A stretch of DNA of 64,000 nt from contig CM064431.1 of assembly GCA_032690845.1 (NCBI GenBank), positions 27,224,300 through 27,288,299 on the forward strand. Reading direction: 5' to 3'. The position numbers were made by a program, and so were the translations under genes. Positions 22,938 through 34,600 of this stretch are shown piece by piece. This DNA comes from Eleusine coracana subsp. coracana (Eukaryota > Streptophyta > Magnoliopsida > Poales > Poaceae). The notes below the pieces were generated by a model that made no database searches, had not been told where the DNA came from, and worked only from the letters and a program-made list of their open reading frames with translations. Numbering within the stretch: the stretch's first letter is position 1; each line of letters begins with the position of its first letter.

Positions 22938-25153
22938 TATAAGGATCATGACCATTGAGGTCACCCCGAGGTATGAATGTTTTGGTGATAAATGACAAAC
23001 ATAAAATATGACTAATGTCTACACGAGTGACTAACGTCTACAAGTCAAGAGAGGACGAGGAGTTTCAGCTTCTGGACAAAGTGACCGTACAGAGGGGTCA
23101 GTGGAGACCGGACTGTACGGTCACTAAGAGGACTTGTCTGGGACTTACAGCGGGCAGCGAGGAATCTATCTGTGCTGGGAGTTGTAGTGACCGGACGGTC
23201 CGGTCTGTGTAGCTTCACACAGAGCAAAGAGGAAGCAGCATTGAGAAAGTTTCTGGACTAGAGAGAGAAAGTCTGATTGGACGGTCCAGTCAGCTGACCA
23301 GATGGTCCGGTCACTAGGAGATCAGTAGGGGCAGAGCCATTGGTTCCGAGGATTGCAGTGACCGGACAGTCTGGTCAGTTGGCCTAGAAAGCTGATTTCG
23401 TGGAGCAACGGCTAATTGGAGGTTGGAAGCCTATACAACTTTGTTGATGGGGTCTTTGTGACTACTCTTGGCCAGTGGAATTTCTTGGAGCATTTGGTGA
23501 GAGCCAAGAGGAAAAGAGGAGAGCACTAGGAGGAGATATTGCATATCTTGAGAGTGCTAGTGAGAGTAACTTGAGCATTGATGCACATCTAAGGCTAGGG
23601 TGTCCTTGAGGGTGTGATCTAGATTTTTACTCTTGGTCTATAGTGAGACCTAGACCGATTAGCTATCAGTGATCGAGCCTATCGTGATCGGTTGTGAAGG
23701 CCGTCACACATTTGTACACGGCTTGAGCCCGCTGGTGAAAGGGGCATCAATAGTGAGCGCCCGTGTCGGCTCGGGGAGTCTGGCAAGTTCTCGAGGGAGG
23801 TGAGCTTGTGCCTTGGTGGCAGCGGTGACACACAGCGTGTCTTCACTCCGGGAGTGATTGAGGGCTCATGGGCGAGAACTCCATATTGGTGGCAGGAGGG
23901 ACCAGGACTCCAGCGGGAGTGGTCCAACGAGGAGTAGGGGAAGAGCTGTTAGAGATAAAGTCTACAGTGACCGGACGGTCCGGTCAGGCAGTGATCGGAC
24001 GGTCCGGTCAGTAGGCCCAGAAAGCTGATTTCATGGAGCAACGGCTAGTTGGAGGTCTGAAGCCTATATAACTTTGTTGCTGGGGTCTTGGAGACTGCTC
24101 TTGGCCAGTGGAATTGCTTGGACCATTTGGTGAGAGCTAAGAGGAAAGGAGGAGAGCACTATGAGGAGATATTGCATATCTTAAGAGTGCTAGTGAGAGT
24201 AACATGGAGTGATCTTGCACATCTAAGGCTAGGTGTCCTTGAGGGTGTGATCTAGCTTGTTACTCTTGGTCTATGGTGAGACCTAGACCGGTTAGGTGTC
24301 AGTGATCGAGCCTATCGTGATCGGTTGTGAAGGTCGTCACTCGTTTGTACAAAGTTTGAGCCCACCGATGAAAGGAGAAACGCTAGTGAGCATCCGTGTT
24401 GGCTCGGGGAGTTTGGCAAGTTCTCGAGGGAGGCGAGCTTGTGCCTTGGTGGCAGCGGTGACGCACACCATGACTTCATTCCGGGAGTGATTGCGGGCTT
24501 GTGGTCGAGAACTCCATATTGGTGACGGGAGGGACCGGAACTCCGGCGGGAGTGGTCCAACGAGGAGTAGGGGAAGGCGCCATCCTTCCGAGACCTCAGA
24601 AAAAAATCATGAGCCATCTCTTACTCTACTCCTTACTATGATGTTTTACTTTCTGTATTTACATACCGTGCTATTCATGCTTGTGTGCTTACTTTGCTCT
24701 AGTTGACTACCTAGTAGACTTGCATGAATAGGCTTGTTTACTTGCTAGTAGTGCTTAGCTTTTATACTTGATCACTAGCATGTATAGGAGTTGCTTTGGC
24801 TTGTTTGATCACTCTAGTATGTATCGTGATACTCATGCTTATGTGTCTTCCATGTTCTTGATGATCTAGTAGCTTTGCATAAGTAGGCTTCTCTGCTAGC
24901 TTGTTGTGTGCTTCCGCATGCTCGTTGATTACTAGCTTGCATAGGAGTTGTGTGTCTCATGTGTGATCCACTAGTATACTTAGGTTGTCTTTCCTTTCAT
25001 AGAATTATCTTGTTAGTGTGATCACTCCTAGAATTGTGTAGGAGTTGTTTGAGTGGTCGGTTTTAGTAGTTGGCAAAACAGGTACATAGTTTGAGTTCCC
25101 GATTCACCCGCCCCCCCCCCCCCCCCCCCCCTCTCGGTCGCTCGATCCTTTCA
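22938..25153 (+). repeat. 3' LTR of Copia family B, rearranged
   Basis: Begins TATAAGGATC (G-to-A in the terminal TG) and ends ATCCTTTCA. It is about 2.2 kb against 1.88 kb for the 5' LTR. A block of about 0.3 kb near the start is missing (corresponding to about 13100-13400). A block of about 0.6 kb with the palindromes, TATA region and CGGGAGGGACC stretch is present twice (about 23350-23940 and 23960-24560). A long C run lies at 25110-25131. Confidence 0.88.
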
Positions 25154-25980
25154 ACTTTAAAATGAAGAACTAAGGCAAGGCTAAGGCAAAGAGAGGCACC
25201 TCTTTCACCAGCCCTACATACCATTATATAGGCCTAGGGGTTGTCCTAAAGACCATCCTACTCCTCACCTACCATACACTGCCACCTACCACCAAGGGCA
25301 TAACTGTCCATCTTTTTCCTCGTCGCCCAAATGCCATCGAGCCCTTCACGACTTTGCTTCGCCTCGACACAAGCTCCGCGATGGTGTCACGTGCACCTCG
25401 CTCCAATTGCCACCATCGGTTTTGAGGCCCAAACCGAGAAACCGCCTTGCACACTTCTCAAGGCGTGACTTCATGATCTTGACGCGTGTTACCTCATTCC
25501 ATGATCCTCCTCGTTGGCAAGTCTCTCCCGCCTCCGGTCCATTGGAAGCCTCTACTTGCACTAACACCCGATCAACTTTGACTTGGTCAACCCCGCCGTC
25601 TTAGTCACCACCCACGGTTTTGAGGCTCAACCGCAAAACCGTCTATGCTTCTCGCCTCTCCATGTGTACGGTATGGATCACCCTTGAGTTCACCCGGCCT
25701 CCCGATCGTTCGGCCCCAAGTCTCCTACTTGTGCCCGATCCTCTCGTCGTTGACCGCCAAGTTGACTCCAGTGACTTACACACCATGAGACAAGCAAATA
25801 CAATTCTCATCTCCTGCAAACTCTCCAACTCCATTACCAACTCTGGTTAGTCAAAACCATGACATGCACAAACTCATGCAATCCCCAAATTTCTGTATTT
25901 TAACTGAAACACCGAACTCAACCAATGTCAATTACTCATCACATATTGCAAACCATGGCACATATCCACATGGTTTCTCA
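25154..25980 (-). repeat. 5' LTR of Copia family A, element-5' portion
   Basis: Continues the family A LTR after the family B insertion, starting with the second ACTTT copy and ending TGGTTTCTCA (TGAGAAACCA on the minus strand). It is collinear with 7405-8237. The host LINE resumes at 25981 with the AAGGC target copy. Confidence 0.92.
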
Positions 25981-28564
25981 AAGGCTACACTGAGCCGCTG
26001 CAAGTCTGAGATGCCCAATCCTCCAAGTTCTTTTGGTCGTGTTACCTTGGGCCAGACAATTAAACAATGTCCCCCTTTCGCCTCTTTTCGGCCTCGCCAC
26101 ATGTAACCTCTCCTGATTTTATCCCATGCCTTGATTGTCCAACCTGGGAGGTCCAATGCCATTGCAAAGTAGAGCAAAGTAGTTGCCATTACATGTTGAA
26201 CCTGTACCACTCGCCCTTGTTTTGTCATCAAGTCCGCCTTCCAACCGGGCAAGAGGTCAGCTATCTGGTCGATTAGGGGCTGCAGTTGGGTTTTCGTGAG
26301 CTTCTTCAAGGAGAGAGGCAGGCCAAGGTACTTGATTGGGAACTCACTGAGCTGACATGGGAGATGTTCCTGTACCAAGTCTATGTCTTCCGATGAGCAT
26401 TGGATGGGCGAAACACTACTCTTTGGGATGTTTGTCCTCAGTCCGGATGCCTCTCCAAACATTTGCAACAGGTTTACAGTTATATCAAGCTCGGTAGCCA
26501 CTGGTCAGAGGAACAAGACCATATCATCGGCGTATAGCGACAACCGGTGTTGAATGGAGCGTGAGCATAAAGGTTGCAGCAGCTCCGGTTCCAACGCCTT
26601 AGAAACCAAGGAGTTAAGGGTGTCCATGATCAAGATGAAAAGCATAGGGGAGAGAGGGTCCCCTTGCCGTAGCCCTCGGCGATGTGAGATGAAGTCGCCT
26701 GGGACCTCATTTAGGAGAACTTGTGTGGAGGAAGTGGTGAGCAGTCCACTAAGCATATCCCAAAAAATCCTCCCAAAGCCAAGCTTAGCTAGAACCTCCA
26801 TGAGAAAAGACCATGAGACCGAGTCAAATGACTTGGAAATATCGAGCTTGAGTAGAATTCTTGGTTGTCTTCGGGAGTGCAAGTACCGCGCTGTTTGCTG
26901 GACCAACATGAAATTATCCTAGATGAATCTCCCTTTTATGAAGGCACTTTGATTATTTGAGACCATGCTGTCAAGGCAAGCTACAAGCCGGTTGGCAAGA
27001 ATTTTCATGATAAGCTTCGCAAAACTGTGAATGAGGCTGATGGGCCAGAAGTCTTTGGCCTCCACAACCCCCTCTTTTTTCGGCAACAAGGTGATGTAGG
27101 CAGAGTTTAACAGCCAAAAATTCCTAAAATCTCTCTTCCAAACCGCTGAGACAACCGCCATGATGTCGCTCTTGATGGTCTGCCAACAAGTCTTGTAGAA
27201 TCTTCATGTGAAACCGTTCGGCCCAGGGGCCTTGTTGGACGGCAGCTGCTTAATAGCATTCCACACCTCATCCTCTGAAATTGGCACATCTAAAGCTTCC
27301 AAGTCATGTTGCTGGATCCCAAGGAACTCCAGGTCAAGTGAGTGTTGCCTTGTATCAGAAGCGTCCAGCAGCGAAGTATAGTAGTCAAGGAGCACTGCAG
27401 CCTTTTCATCATGATTTGTGACGACCCGATCACCTTCCATCAACTGCGCAATGAAATTCTTGTGCTTTCTGTGCCGCGCATGGAGGTGGAATAGACTTGT
27501 GTTAGCATCGCCATCCTTCAACCAGGTTATCCTTGACCTGACCCTTGCTACCATGCGGATCAGAGAGGCAAGAGCTAAGGAGTGGTTTTTCAGCTCATTG
27601 CGCAACCAAATCCAATTTGGAGCCAACTGTCTACTATCCTAGGCGATGTCCAGCTGGTGGACAATTTCTTTTGCCACTGCCAGCTGTGATTTAAAGTTGC
27701 CCACCCATTTGTCACTCCAGCTTTGAAGGTCTTTAGCCGTAGCTTTGAATTTGAGTGAAAGAGTCTCCATAGGACATGGTTTCTGCTGAACTGATTGCCA
27801 TGCGTGCTGGACAGCCTCTTGAAAACCTTCGAACTTGGGCCAAAAGGGTTCAAAATGGAATCTTCTCTTGCCCGGCTTGCTGTCCTTCAGTCAGAGAATC
27901 AATGGATAATAGTCGGAGTCTTCTGTTGCTGCACTTTGAAGAAGACAGTCCGGGAATTGCTGTTCCCAATCAACCGAACAGAAAAACCGATCAAGCTTGA
28001 CAAGTGTAGGAGAGGAGCTTATGCTAGAGCTGGTCCAGGTGAATTTCCTACCATGTAGTAGTACTTCCTTGATGGCTAGGTCATTGATGAGCTTCCGAAA
28101 CCGACCCATCACGGCCTTATAGATCAAGTTAAAGTCACCTGTTAGCGCCCACGGCGCATCACAATGTGCGCGGACATCCCAGAGCTCCTGCAGGAAGGCT
28201 ACCTTGTCATTATCTCCTTGCGGCCCGTACACGCAGGTCAGCCACCAAGATATCCATTATCTGGGCAAAATTTGACCGAGACTGAAAAATTATCAACTCT
28301 GGTAGTACCAACAGTACCAAGCTTAGCTCTCCATGCCATCAAGATACCACCACTTGCCCCAACCGATGGAAGAGCAATGAAGTTGTTATCGAAGTCAACT
28401 CCAAGCATGGAGAGAATCAGCCTTCTATTCACAGCCGTCATTTTTGTTTCTTGTAAACAGACTACATCCGCTTTAGTTGAGTCAACCAAGAGTCGGATAG
28501 AGTCCTGCCGTGCGGTTGAATTTAAGTCCCGCACATTCCACACCAGTAAGTGAGAGGGATCCAT
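25981..28564 (-). pseudogene. L1-like LINE ORF2: endonuclease and reverse transcriptase
   Basis: Minus strand, start Met near 28564. The endonuclease begins MDPSHLLVWNVRDLNS and has VCLQETKM. It continues after a break with WALTGDFNLI (28232-27891) and ends SDYYPLIL. In active enzymes this last block is SDH, so the catalytic His has become Tyr. Further on come KDGDANTSLFH and NKAPGPNGF (27626-27204), LLPKKEGV, ISLIHSFAKLIMKILANRL (27161-26919), KLDISKSFDSVSW, GLRQGDPLSPMLF and the catalytic YADD (26909-26505). The frame 26501-25981 ends in LGGLGISDLQRLS, which joins 6330. Stops include FI-stop-DNF, where Gln (CAG) has become TAG. Confidence 0.92.
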
Positions 28565-28799
28565 TTGGAAACAAAAAAGGCGCGACCTCAAGCAGTAAAC
28601 CAGACAGTTACAAACAGCCTTGCTTTCAGGCGACAAGCACCCCAGACCCCTCCCTTTCAGTTGTAGGGATGGTCCAACCGAACAGGGAGGCTAGAGCTTG
28701 AAGTTGGAAGGATGACAACGGCTGACTGAACAGGGCTGCATAATTGGTTACATCCTCAGGCGTGAGGCGCTCCTGAGGTCCTCCGAAGCCGAGCGATCT

Positions 28800-31469
28800 C
28801 ATTACGGTCTTCTTTGCTTTCGCCGGTTCTGCATGAACTGCTTCCGCCCCTGGGCCGGCAATCCGGCGGCTTCGTCGAGGGGGGAGCCAGTTGGGTTGTT
28901 CTTCTTCCGGCGCTTGTTGATCTTTGGCACAGGAAGGATGGTGCCCACTGCTTTGCTGACAGAGTTGAGGAACCACTCTTGAGGTGTTGCTGCCACAGTG
29001 TTAGTTGACGATTTGTTCTCTGCTGTAGTTGCTGCTCCATGGCGTCGCCGCGAATAAACACGAACCGACGATGTCAGAGTCCCTGGCGCGATGGCAGCTG
29101 GTGGGTGTTGCCGCTTCAGGGTCGGGGAGGGGGATGGTGCAACGCAGTCCCCCACGGGTTGCTGCGGCCCTGATGCCGGGCCCGTCGGGTCACCTCCTAC
29201 CGAGGTGGGAGGAGTGGAGTTCTGTTCAGCATCTTCAACTTGAGGAGTCGCTGTCGCAACTGGAGACGCCGGAGTGGACGACACAGCCGAGGCGGAGCTA
29301 GGCTGGGTGTTGTGACGGGGAAGAGCGGCTCCATATGCGGCGCATTTGCGGGCTGGACCGAGGCGGCCGCCTCCAGGTCAGCCATGGCTTGAGGTAGTTG
29401 GAGCTCTTGCATCTCTGAGCAGAGGTTGCTCATCGGCACACCTGAAAGGTCCACTGCTTCGGAGCCGGAGGTGGGCTGGACAACTGAGGTACTGTGCATC
29501 CCCAGAGGTGGCTGCACTGCGGGCTCAGGCGTTGAGATAGCTGGCCTTTGTGGAGCAGCAGCCAGCCCATCCTTCAGCGGGCTAGTTAAACAGGCCACGC
29601 TGGAGCCCAACTCACCATCGGAGCCCAACTCAGTTGCAGGGCCTACTGGGAGCTCGTCCCCCACGGGAAGTACTCGGATCGACAGAGACGTAGCGGCAGG
29701 AGAATCGGCAGGATCCGTTTCGACTGTCGCGCCCCAACGGTGAGCTTCCTCGCCGCCAGAGATTAAAGAGGGAGTCGCTTGGGGAGTCGGCAGGGCGATT
29801 TTGTCGAGGCAAGGCACAGAGGTCTCCTTGGGAACCGGCGAGTCTTGACTGGAGCTTGACAGCACCGCGTCGCTTTGGAGGACGTCCCGAGTTAAAGATG
29901 GCGCCTCGGGTGTCGTGGCGGCGTCCTCACACGCCACGTGGACGCGGCCCCAGCCTTGAATGCACCGATCCTCGAGGCGACGGACTCGGCGCCGGTCTGG
30001 ACGCCGGTGGCCGCGCCCTGGCCCCTCGTCGCTAGGAGGAGGCGGCGGAGGAAACACATCTTCGACCGACGGCAGCGGCGGAGAGAGGAGAACATCCACC
30101 GAGTAGACGAGGCCACGCTTTGGCGGCTCAACGGCTACGTCGGAGGGCTCGGGGATGAACAAGTCGACGACGCTCAGGAAGAGATCTCGCCGGAGACACC
30201 AGGCCTGTAAACGGAAGGACGTCAAGTCGCGCGTCGCTGCCATGTCGGGTTGAAGACCGCAGACGAGTGCGGCGTCGCCCAGAACTGCTTGTGCGGTGGC
30301 CGGCTCCCAAGCATGAGCTGGAACTCCTTTGAGCTCGACGTCGACGAGCTTTGGCAACGAGGCACTGTGAGCGAGCGCCATCCTTGTCCATCGCTTGACG
30401 TGAAGGCTGTAGCCCGGGCCATGCAGAGGCATCCCCCGATTGAAAACCCGGTCAGCCGTCCTTGCATCAGGGAGGACAAGGAGGAAGCCTTCGGGAGCAG
30501 CCACGATCAACGACATGGAATCCTTCTCCACCTCGAACTCAGCAGCTATCTCGTCCAGGATCAGGCTTGCCGTGGTTGCCGCCTATGGTGAGAAACAGGC
30601 CACGACGCAGGAGGTCCGCCTCTGCACGTGCAGTGCTGGTGGAGCGATCGAGAACACGCAGAGGGCGCACCCAATCACCAGCAGGAGGAGGGCAGGCCGC
30701 GACTCCAGCCAGTTCCTGGGGACGGGCGGCAGGTTCGTCTTCAGAAGGGGGCGGTGGTGGCCGGCCATCTTCTCGGTGCCCGGCGCGACGGCGTCTACGA
30801 CGGACGCGACGTCGTGGGGGCGGGGCATCGTTGTCGTCCATGTGCCCAACGGCGTCAAGAGGGCAGGCGGACAACGACTGAACCTGGCCGGTGGGAGGGC
30901 TCACACGACGCCACTCCAGGGTAGGCTTGCGCGCGTACAGGCGGCGGCGGTCTCCTTCCGCCACCGAAGGCCGATGCTTGGGCTGAGAGCGCGTCGCTCG
31001 CCACACCCAGGCACGCGTACGACCTGTGCCCTGCTTCAAGACAGCGAAAGCAACGGGTGGCACGGCGGCAGTCTGCAGCGCGGTGAGAGCTCGAGAGGCA
31101 GTTGAAGCACCGGCCTCGGAGATCCTCGATCGGGGACCGGTCGACGAGGCCGGAGACGCGGAGCCGCACGCACCCGACGCGCTCGCTGCGGTTTGACCAG
31201 CTGCCACCCGTCGGCGTCCGTGGAGGGCTTTGAAGGAGCGCAGCGCTCAACATCCCAGGCGACGCTGCATCAGAGAGCAGGGCCTCTTTGAAGGACAGGA
31301 GACGGACTGGCTTCCGCCCATCGCTAGGACTTGCTCCGCCCAATCGGCAGGAAGGGAGAAGCACCTTGGGGAGAGCCGGCGTGGGGTTCGGGAGGGGGCG
31401 GGCGCCGAGAGGGGAGGGGGAGGGGGAGGTGGTGGGACGAGGAGCCATTGGCGTCCTTTGTTTACTCAT
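28800..31469 (-). pseudogene. L1-like LINE ORF1 (gag-like, DUF4283-type with CCHC knuckle)
   Basis: Two main minus-strand frames. 31469-30855 begins near MSKQRTPMAPRP and carries paired zinc knuckles, CFNCLSSSHRAADC and CFRCLEAGHRSYAC. 30531-29197 has the DUF4283-type RNA-binding block (GFLLVLPDARTADRVFN, LHVKRW, LKGVPAHAW, TSFRLQAWCL), followed by a long Pro/Ser/Val-rich tail. A frameshift between about 30850 and 30540 separates them. The final part, to about 28640, is low-complexity with an RRSRRIAG-type basic motif (28976-28626) just before ORF2. In plant L1 elements ORF1 binds the element RNA. GC content here is much higher than in the surrounding retroelements. Confidence 0.85.
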
Positions 31470-31488
31470 TCTACACCAAAAAGCTGTT

Positions 31489-31496
31489 TCATACTT
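31489..31496 (+). repeat. Possible target-site duplication, right copy, of the LINE
   Basis: TCATACTT, identical to 5219-5226. The LINE's 5' end would then be at about 31488, some 190 bases beyond the PPT stop codon. Confidence 0.35.
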
Positions 31497-31679
31497 CTCG
31501 CACGCACATTGCAAAACTTTCCTTCATAAAACAGTTTTTCTTTTCGAGTAATAAGACCAGTAAAAACTGATTTCGTATTGCATCAAAAAGCAGTTCAAAC
31601 TAAAAGAAAATAATTACAATGAGTGTTAACATAATATTTACTCAGTAAATGAAACAGAGATGGAAAACAGGGTATCTAC

Positions 31680-34600
31680 TTAAGCAGTCTTTGGCTTGGG
31701 CTTGATTCTCTTCAATTGTGAGTACAAGAAAACACCAGCAAGTGCAATTCCAGTACCTATACACACCAGACACATCAGTTAGAAGTTGACATTAGAATGC
31801 AACTGAAACAAATGGAGAGGAAAGAGTAAGGTAGCGAACTTACCGAGAGAGTTGATAGGAGAAACAGGTGTCTTGAAGAACAGAACTGATGTTACAATGA
31901 CGACCACACGCTTAACACAGTTGCCCACAGAATGAGTAACAGGGGAAACCTTCGAGAGAATCATGTATGACACCTTTAACCAAATCAAACAAGGGAGAAT
32001 CAGCAACTAAAACAACGACAGCAATACCAAAGTTTTTACTCCCAAACAAGTTCATGTAGGTTGGAGATGAATAAAACCATCAAGAAATGTTTGAAGAAAA
32101 AGAGAAACAAAAGTAAAATACAAGTTAAAACGAACCACACTAATAGAGAAAATAAAAAGATTACCCTCGCATTGCATGTCCGTTAATCATGCATACAGAG
32201 CAAGAACAAATCCTCTATTATCCCAGTCTATATCTACCCTGTTCATGACACCTACTCAACTCAAAACTGGATGCTTCATTTATAATTTTGGGCTCTATTT
32301 CAAGTTTCAACTAAGTACCAAAAAAAGGTACTCATAAAAGTAACAGATTTGGGTATCTAGCAGGCATATACAATTAACTGTAATGTAATGAAGTACCACG
32401 AGCTTGATGCAAAATGTGAAACGATATAGATATTCAACTTGATCTGAAGACTTTATTAAACTGAACAGTTCCACATAAAAAAAGACAAAGAAAGTCCCCC
32501 TCAGTTCTCCATGCCATTTGCACAAAATATTGCAAGCAAGACAAGGAAAATATTCATAAGGGACTAGCAACATGAAAATCACTGAGCTTAGCATAATCTG
32601 ATACACAAATCACAAACTGTATTCTCCAACTCCGGGTATAAATATATCATAATGTTATGGCTAACCTGTTGGTATGCGTGGAAACAAAGTCCTGCAATTA
32701 GAGACCTTGTCAATACCTGTTGTACATTCAAACCCTGCATTAACATGAACACAGTCATTCATGGCTATGCAAGTGATTTTTACTTGATGATATGTATTTA
32801 CTTTGTGTTTTTTTTTGTGACAAAAATGGATGGATTTCAACATTGATACACTTACAGCAGATTGCAAGTATGTAGGAGTCAGTTTGACGCCTTCTGTTAG
32901 AAAGGTTACAGGGGCCAGTAGGAAAAATGACATCACTGTAATGATCGAGAAAAGATTAATGTTGTCCAGGGATTCCTCACCCTGCTTGACAGGAAAATAT
33001 GAAGTGGGTCAGGTATCAAAGGAAGTATTGCACAATGGTTAAGATACAAAGAAATTAAATCAATGCAAGTCCTTAACTAAAACCATCTTTATCATGTAAC
33101 TTAGATATTTCAGTTACCTCTTTCTTAACCATGAGTTTCTTGCTCAGTACATTACGTGACTGGAAGGTAACATTCGATGCCATTGCACTCCAAAACCCAG
33201 CCCTGTTGTCATTAGATTACCACCAAGTGTTTAAGTAGTAGAGTTCACAAATATTGAGGATGTTGAAATAACATGATGATGCAAGAGTTGCAGGGTAGAT
33301 AATGTTTTCAAACTACTGAAGAGGTACCTGAAATTCTTTAGCCTTACTAGTACCACATGCTTACTTTTTGAATAGTTACAAAACTATATGCCCTGGCAAC
33401 TAAAATCCTTCCGTTGCCAGATGAACATATTGGGTAATCAAGGATGTAAAATAGGATGCATGGTTTGTGCTTCCAGTAATTTGGGTATGATAACTCGTAC
33501 TATTATTTATACCTTATTCTAGATAGATAGATGGCTTCATGGCTGTAGCATTGCAGAGCTTGCGCCTCGGCTATTCACAGTAATTTCTAAGCGAAGAGCA
33601 AAATGCCGAACTGTCCAACAAGCACTTCAAAACTACACTTGGGTCTCGGATATACTTGGAGCACTCACAGTCGGAGTTATAACAGAGTATTTGCAACTCT
33701 GGGATCTTCTTAAGGATATCACCCTACAACCGGAAGTGGAGGACACTCATGTCTGGAAAATCTCATCTACTCGACAATACTTGGCTAAATCAGCTTGAGG
33801 CTTTGTTCTTGGCGCTACAACCTTTGGACCATGGGAGAGGATTTGAAAGACTTGGGCACCACCTAAATGTCGTTTTTTCACTTGGTTAGTGGCCCACAAA
33901 CGGTGATGGACTGCTGATAGACTAGCCCGGCGGGGGCTACCTCACCCGGAGCATTGTCCTTTGTGTGACCAGGAAGAAGAATCCATTGATCATTTACTAG
34001 TAGCTTGCGCATCGCAAGACAATTATGGTTTCACTTACTCAGACAGGTTGGCCTTGAGCCCCTATCTCCACAACTGATGAGATTTCCTTTGATGCTTGGT
34101 GGGAAAAAAATGTATGCGGCGGCAACTGGTTTGGCACGGAAGGCGATTACCACACTCATAATTCTGGCCGCGTGGATCAGTTGGAACCATCAGAACAAAT
34201 GTGTTTTTTATGGCTGTGCACCAAGTCTTGCCGCCACACTGATGCTAGCAGGGTAGGAGCGCAGTTTATGGACCTTGGCGGAAGCTCGAGGGTTATCCCT
34301 CTTGACTGATCCCCCATGAGGTCTATTTTTTGTAAAGGGATGTGTGTATGGTCGATCTCCTATTTGCCAACGGCGTGTATGTAAACCCGTATATGAAGGG
34401 TGTGTGGGGGTGTGTGTTGTAACAGGTTCTTATCCTGTTTTTCTTCTTAATATAATGAAACACAGCTCTTCTGCATTTTAAAGCAAAAAAACTAATATTT
34501 ATGCCTCACTTCATCGCCCAGATAATTTATTAACATCTAATCACATCCGAGCAACACCAAATAGCCAGAGAAGATCCCAAGGAATAACGGTTTAACTTCC

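Larger units (their letters stand above)
13004..25153 (+). mobile_element. Copia retrotransposon family B (SIRE/Maximus-like), nested in family A's LTR
   Basis: A near-complete plus-strand element: 5' LTR 13004-14884, PBS, gag remnant, solo-LTR interruption, protease, integrase, reverse transcriptase, RNase H, several AGGGGGAG runs, PPT and 3' LTR 22938-25153. ACTTT occurs on both sides (12999-13003 and 25154-25158), an exact 5-bp target duplication. Removing the element restores the family A LTR seen at 7390-7430. Domain order (protease, integrase, RT, RNase H) is diagnostic of Copia. LTR length and the repeated AAAGGGGGAG runs between RNase H and the 3' LTR suggest SIRE/Maximus. Frameshifts and stops in every domain indicate it can no longer move by itself. 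Confidence 0.93.
6331..25980 (-). mobile_element. Copia retrotransposon family A, non-autonomous, interrupted by family B
   Basis: Full extent of an LTR element on the minus strand. The LTRs are 6331-8237 (3') and 11913-13003 plus 25154-25980 (5', split). They begin TGAGAAACC and end GGTCCTTCA on the element's own strand. The primer site resembles initiator tRNA-Met, and gag, protease and integrase remnants are present. Reverse transcriptase and RNase H are missing between the integrase remnant (ends near 8340) and the polypurine tract at 8238. The flanks read AAGCC (6326-6330) and AAGGC (25981-25985), a 5-bp target duplication with one mismatch, inside the LINE ORF2. The gag coiled coils and the PBS and PPT style suggest the SIRE/Maximus lineage; this is inferred without RT. 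Confidence 0.88.

Noticed and set aside
28814..31570. Plus-strand frames in the GC-rich LINE ORF1 region (for example 30440-31105)
   Set aside because: They are antisense shadows of the minus-strand LINE ORF1, whose zinc knuckles and DUF4283-type motifs explain the open frames.
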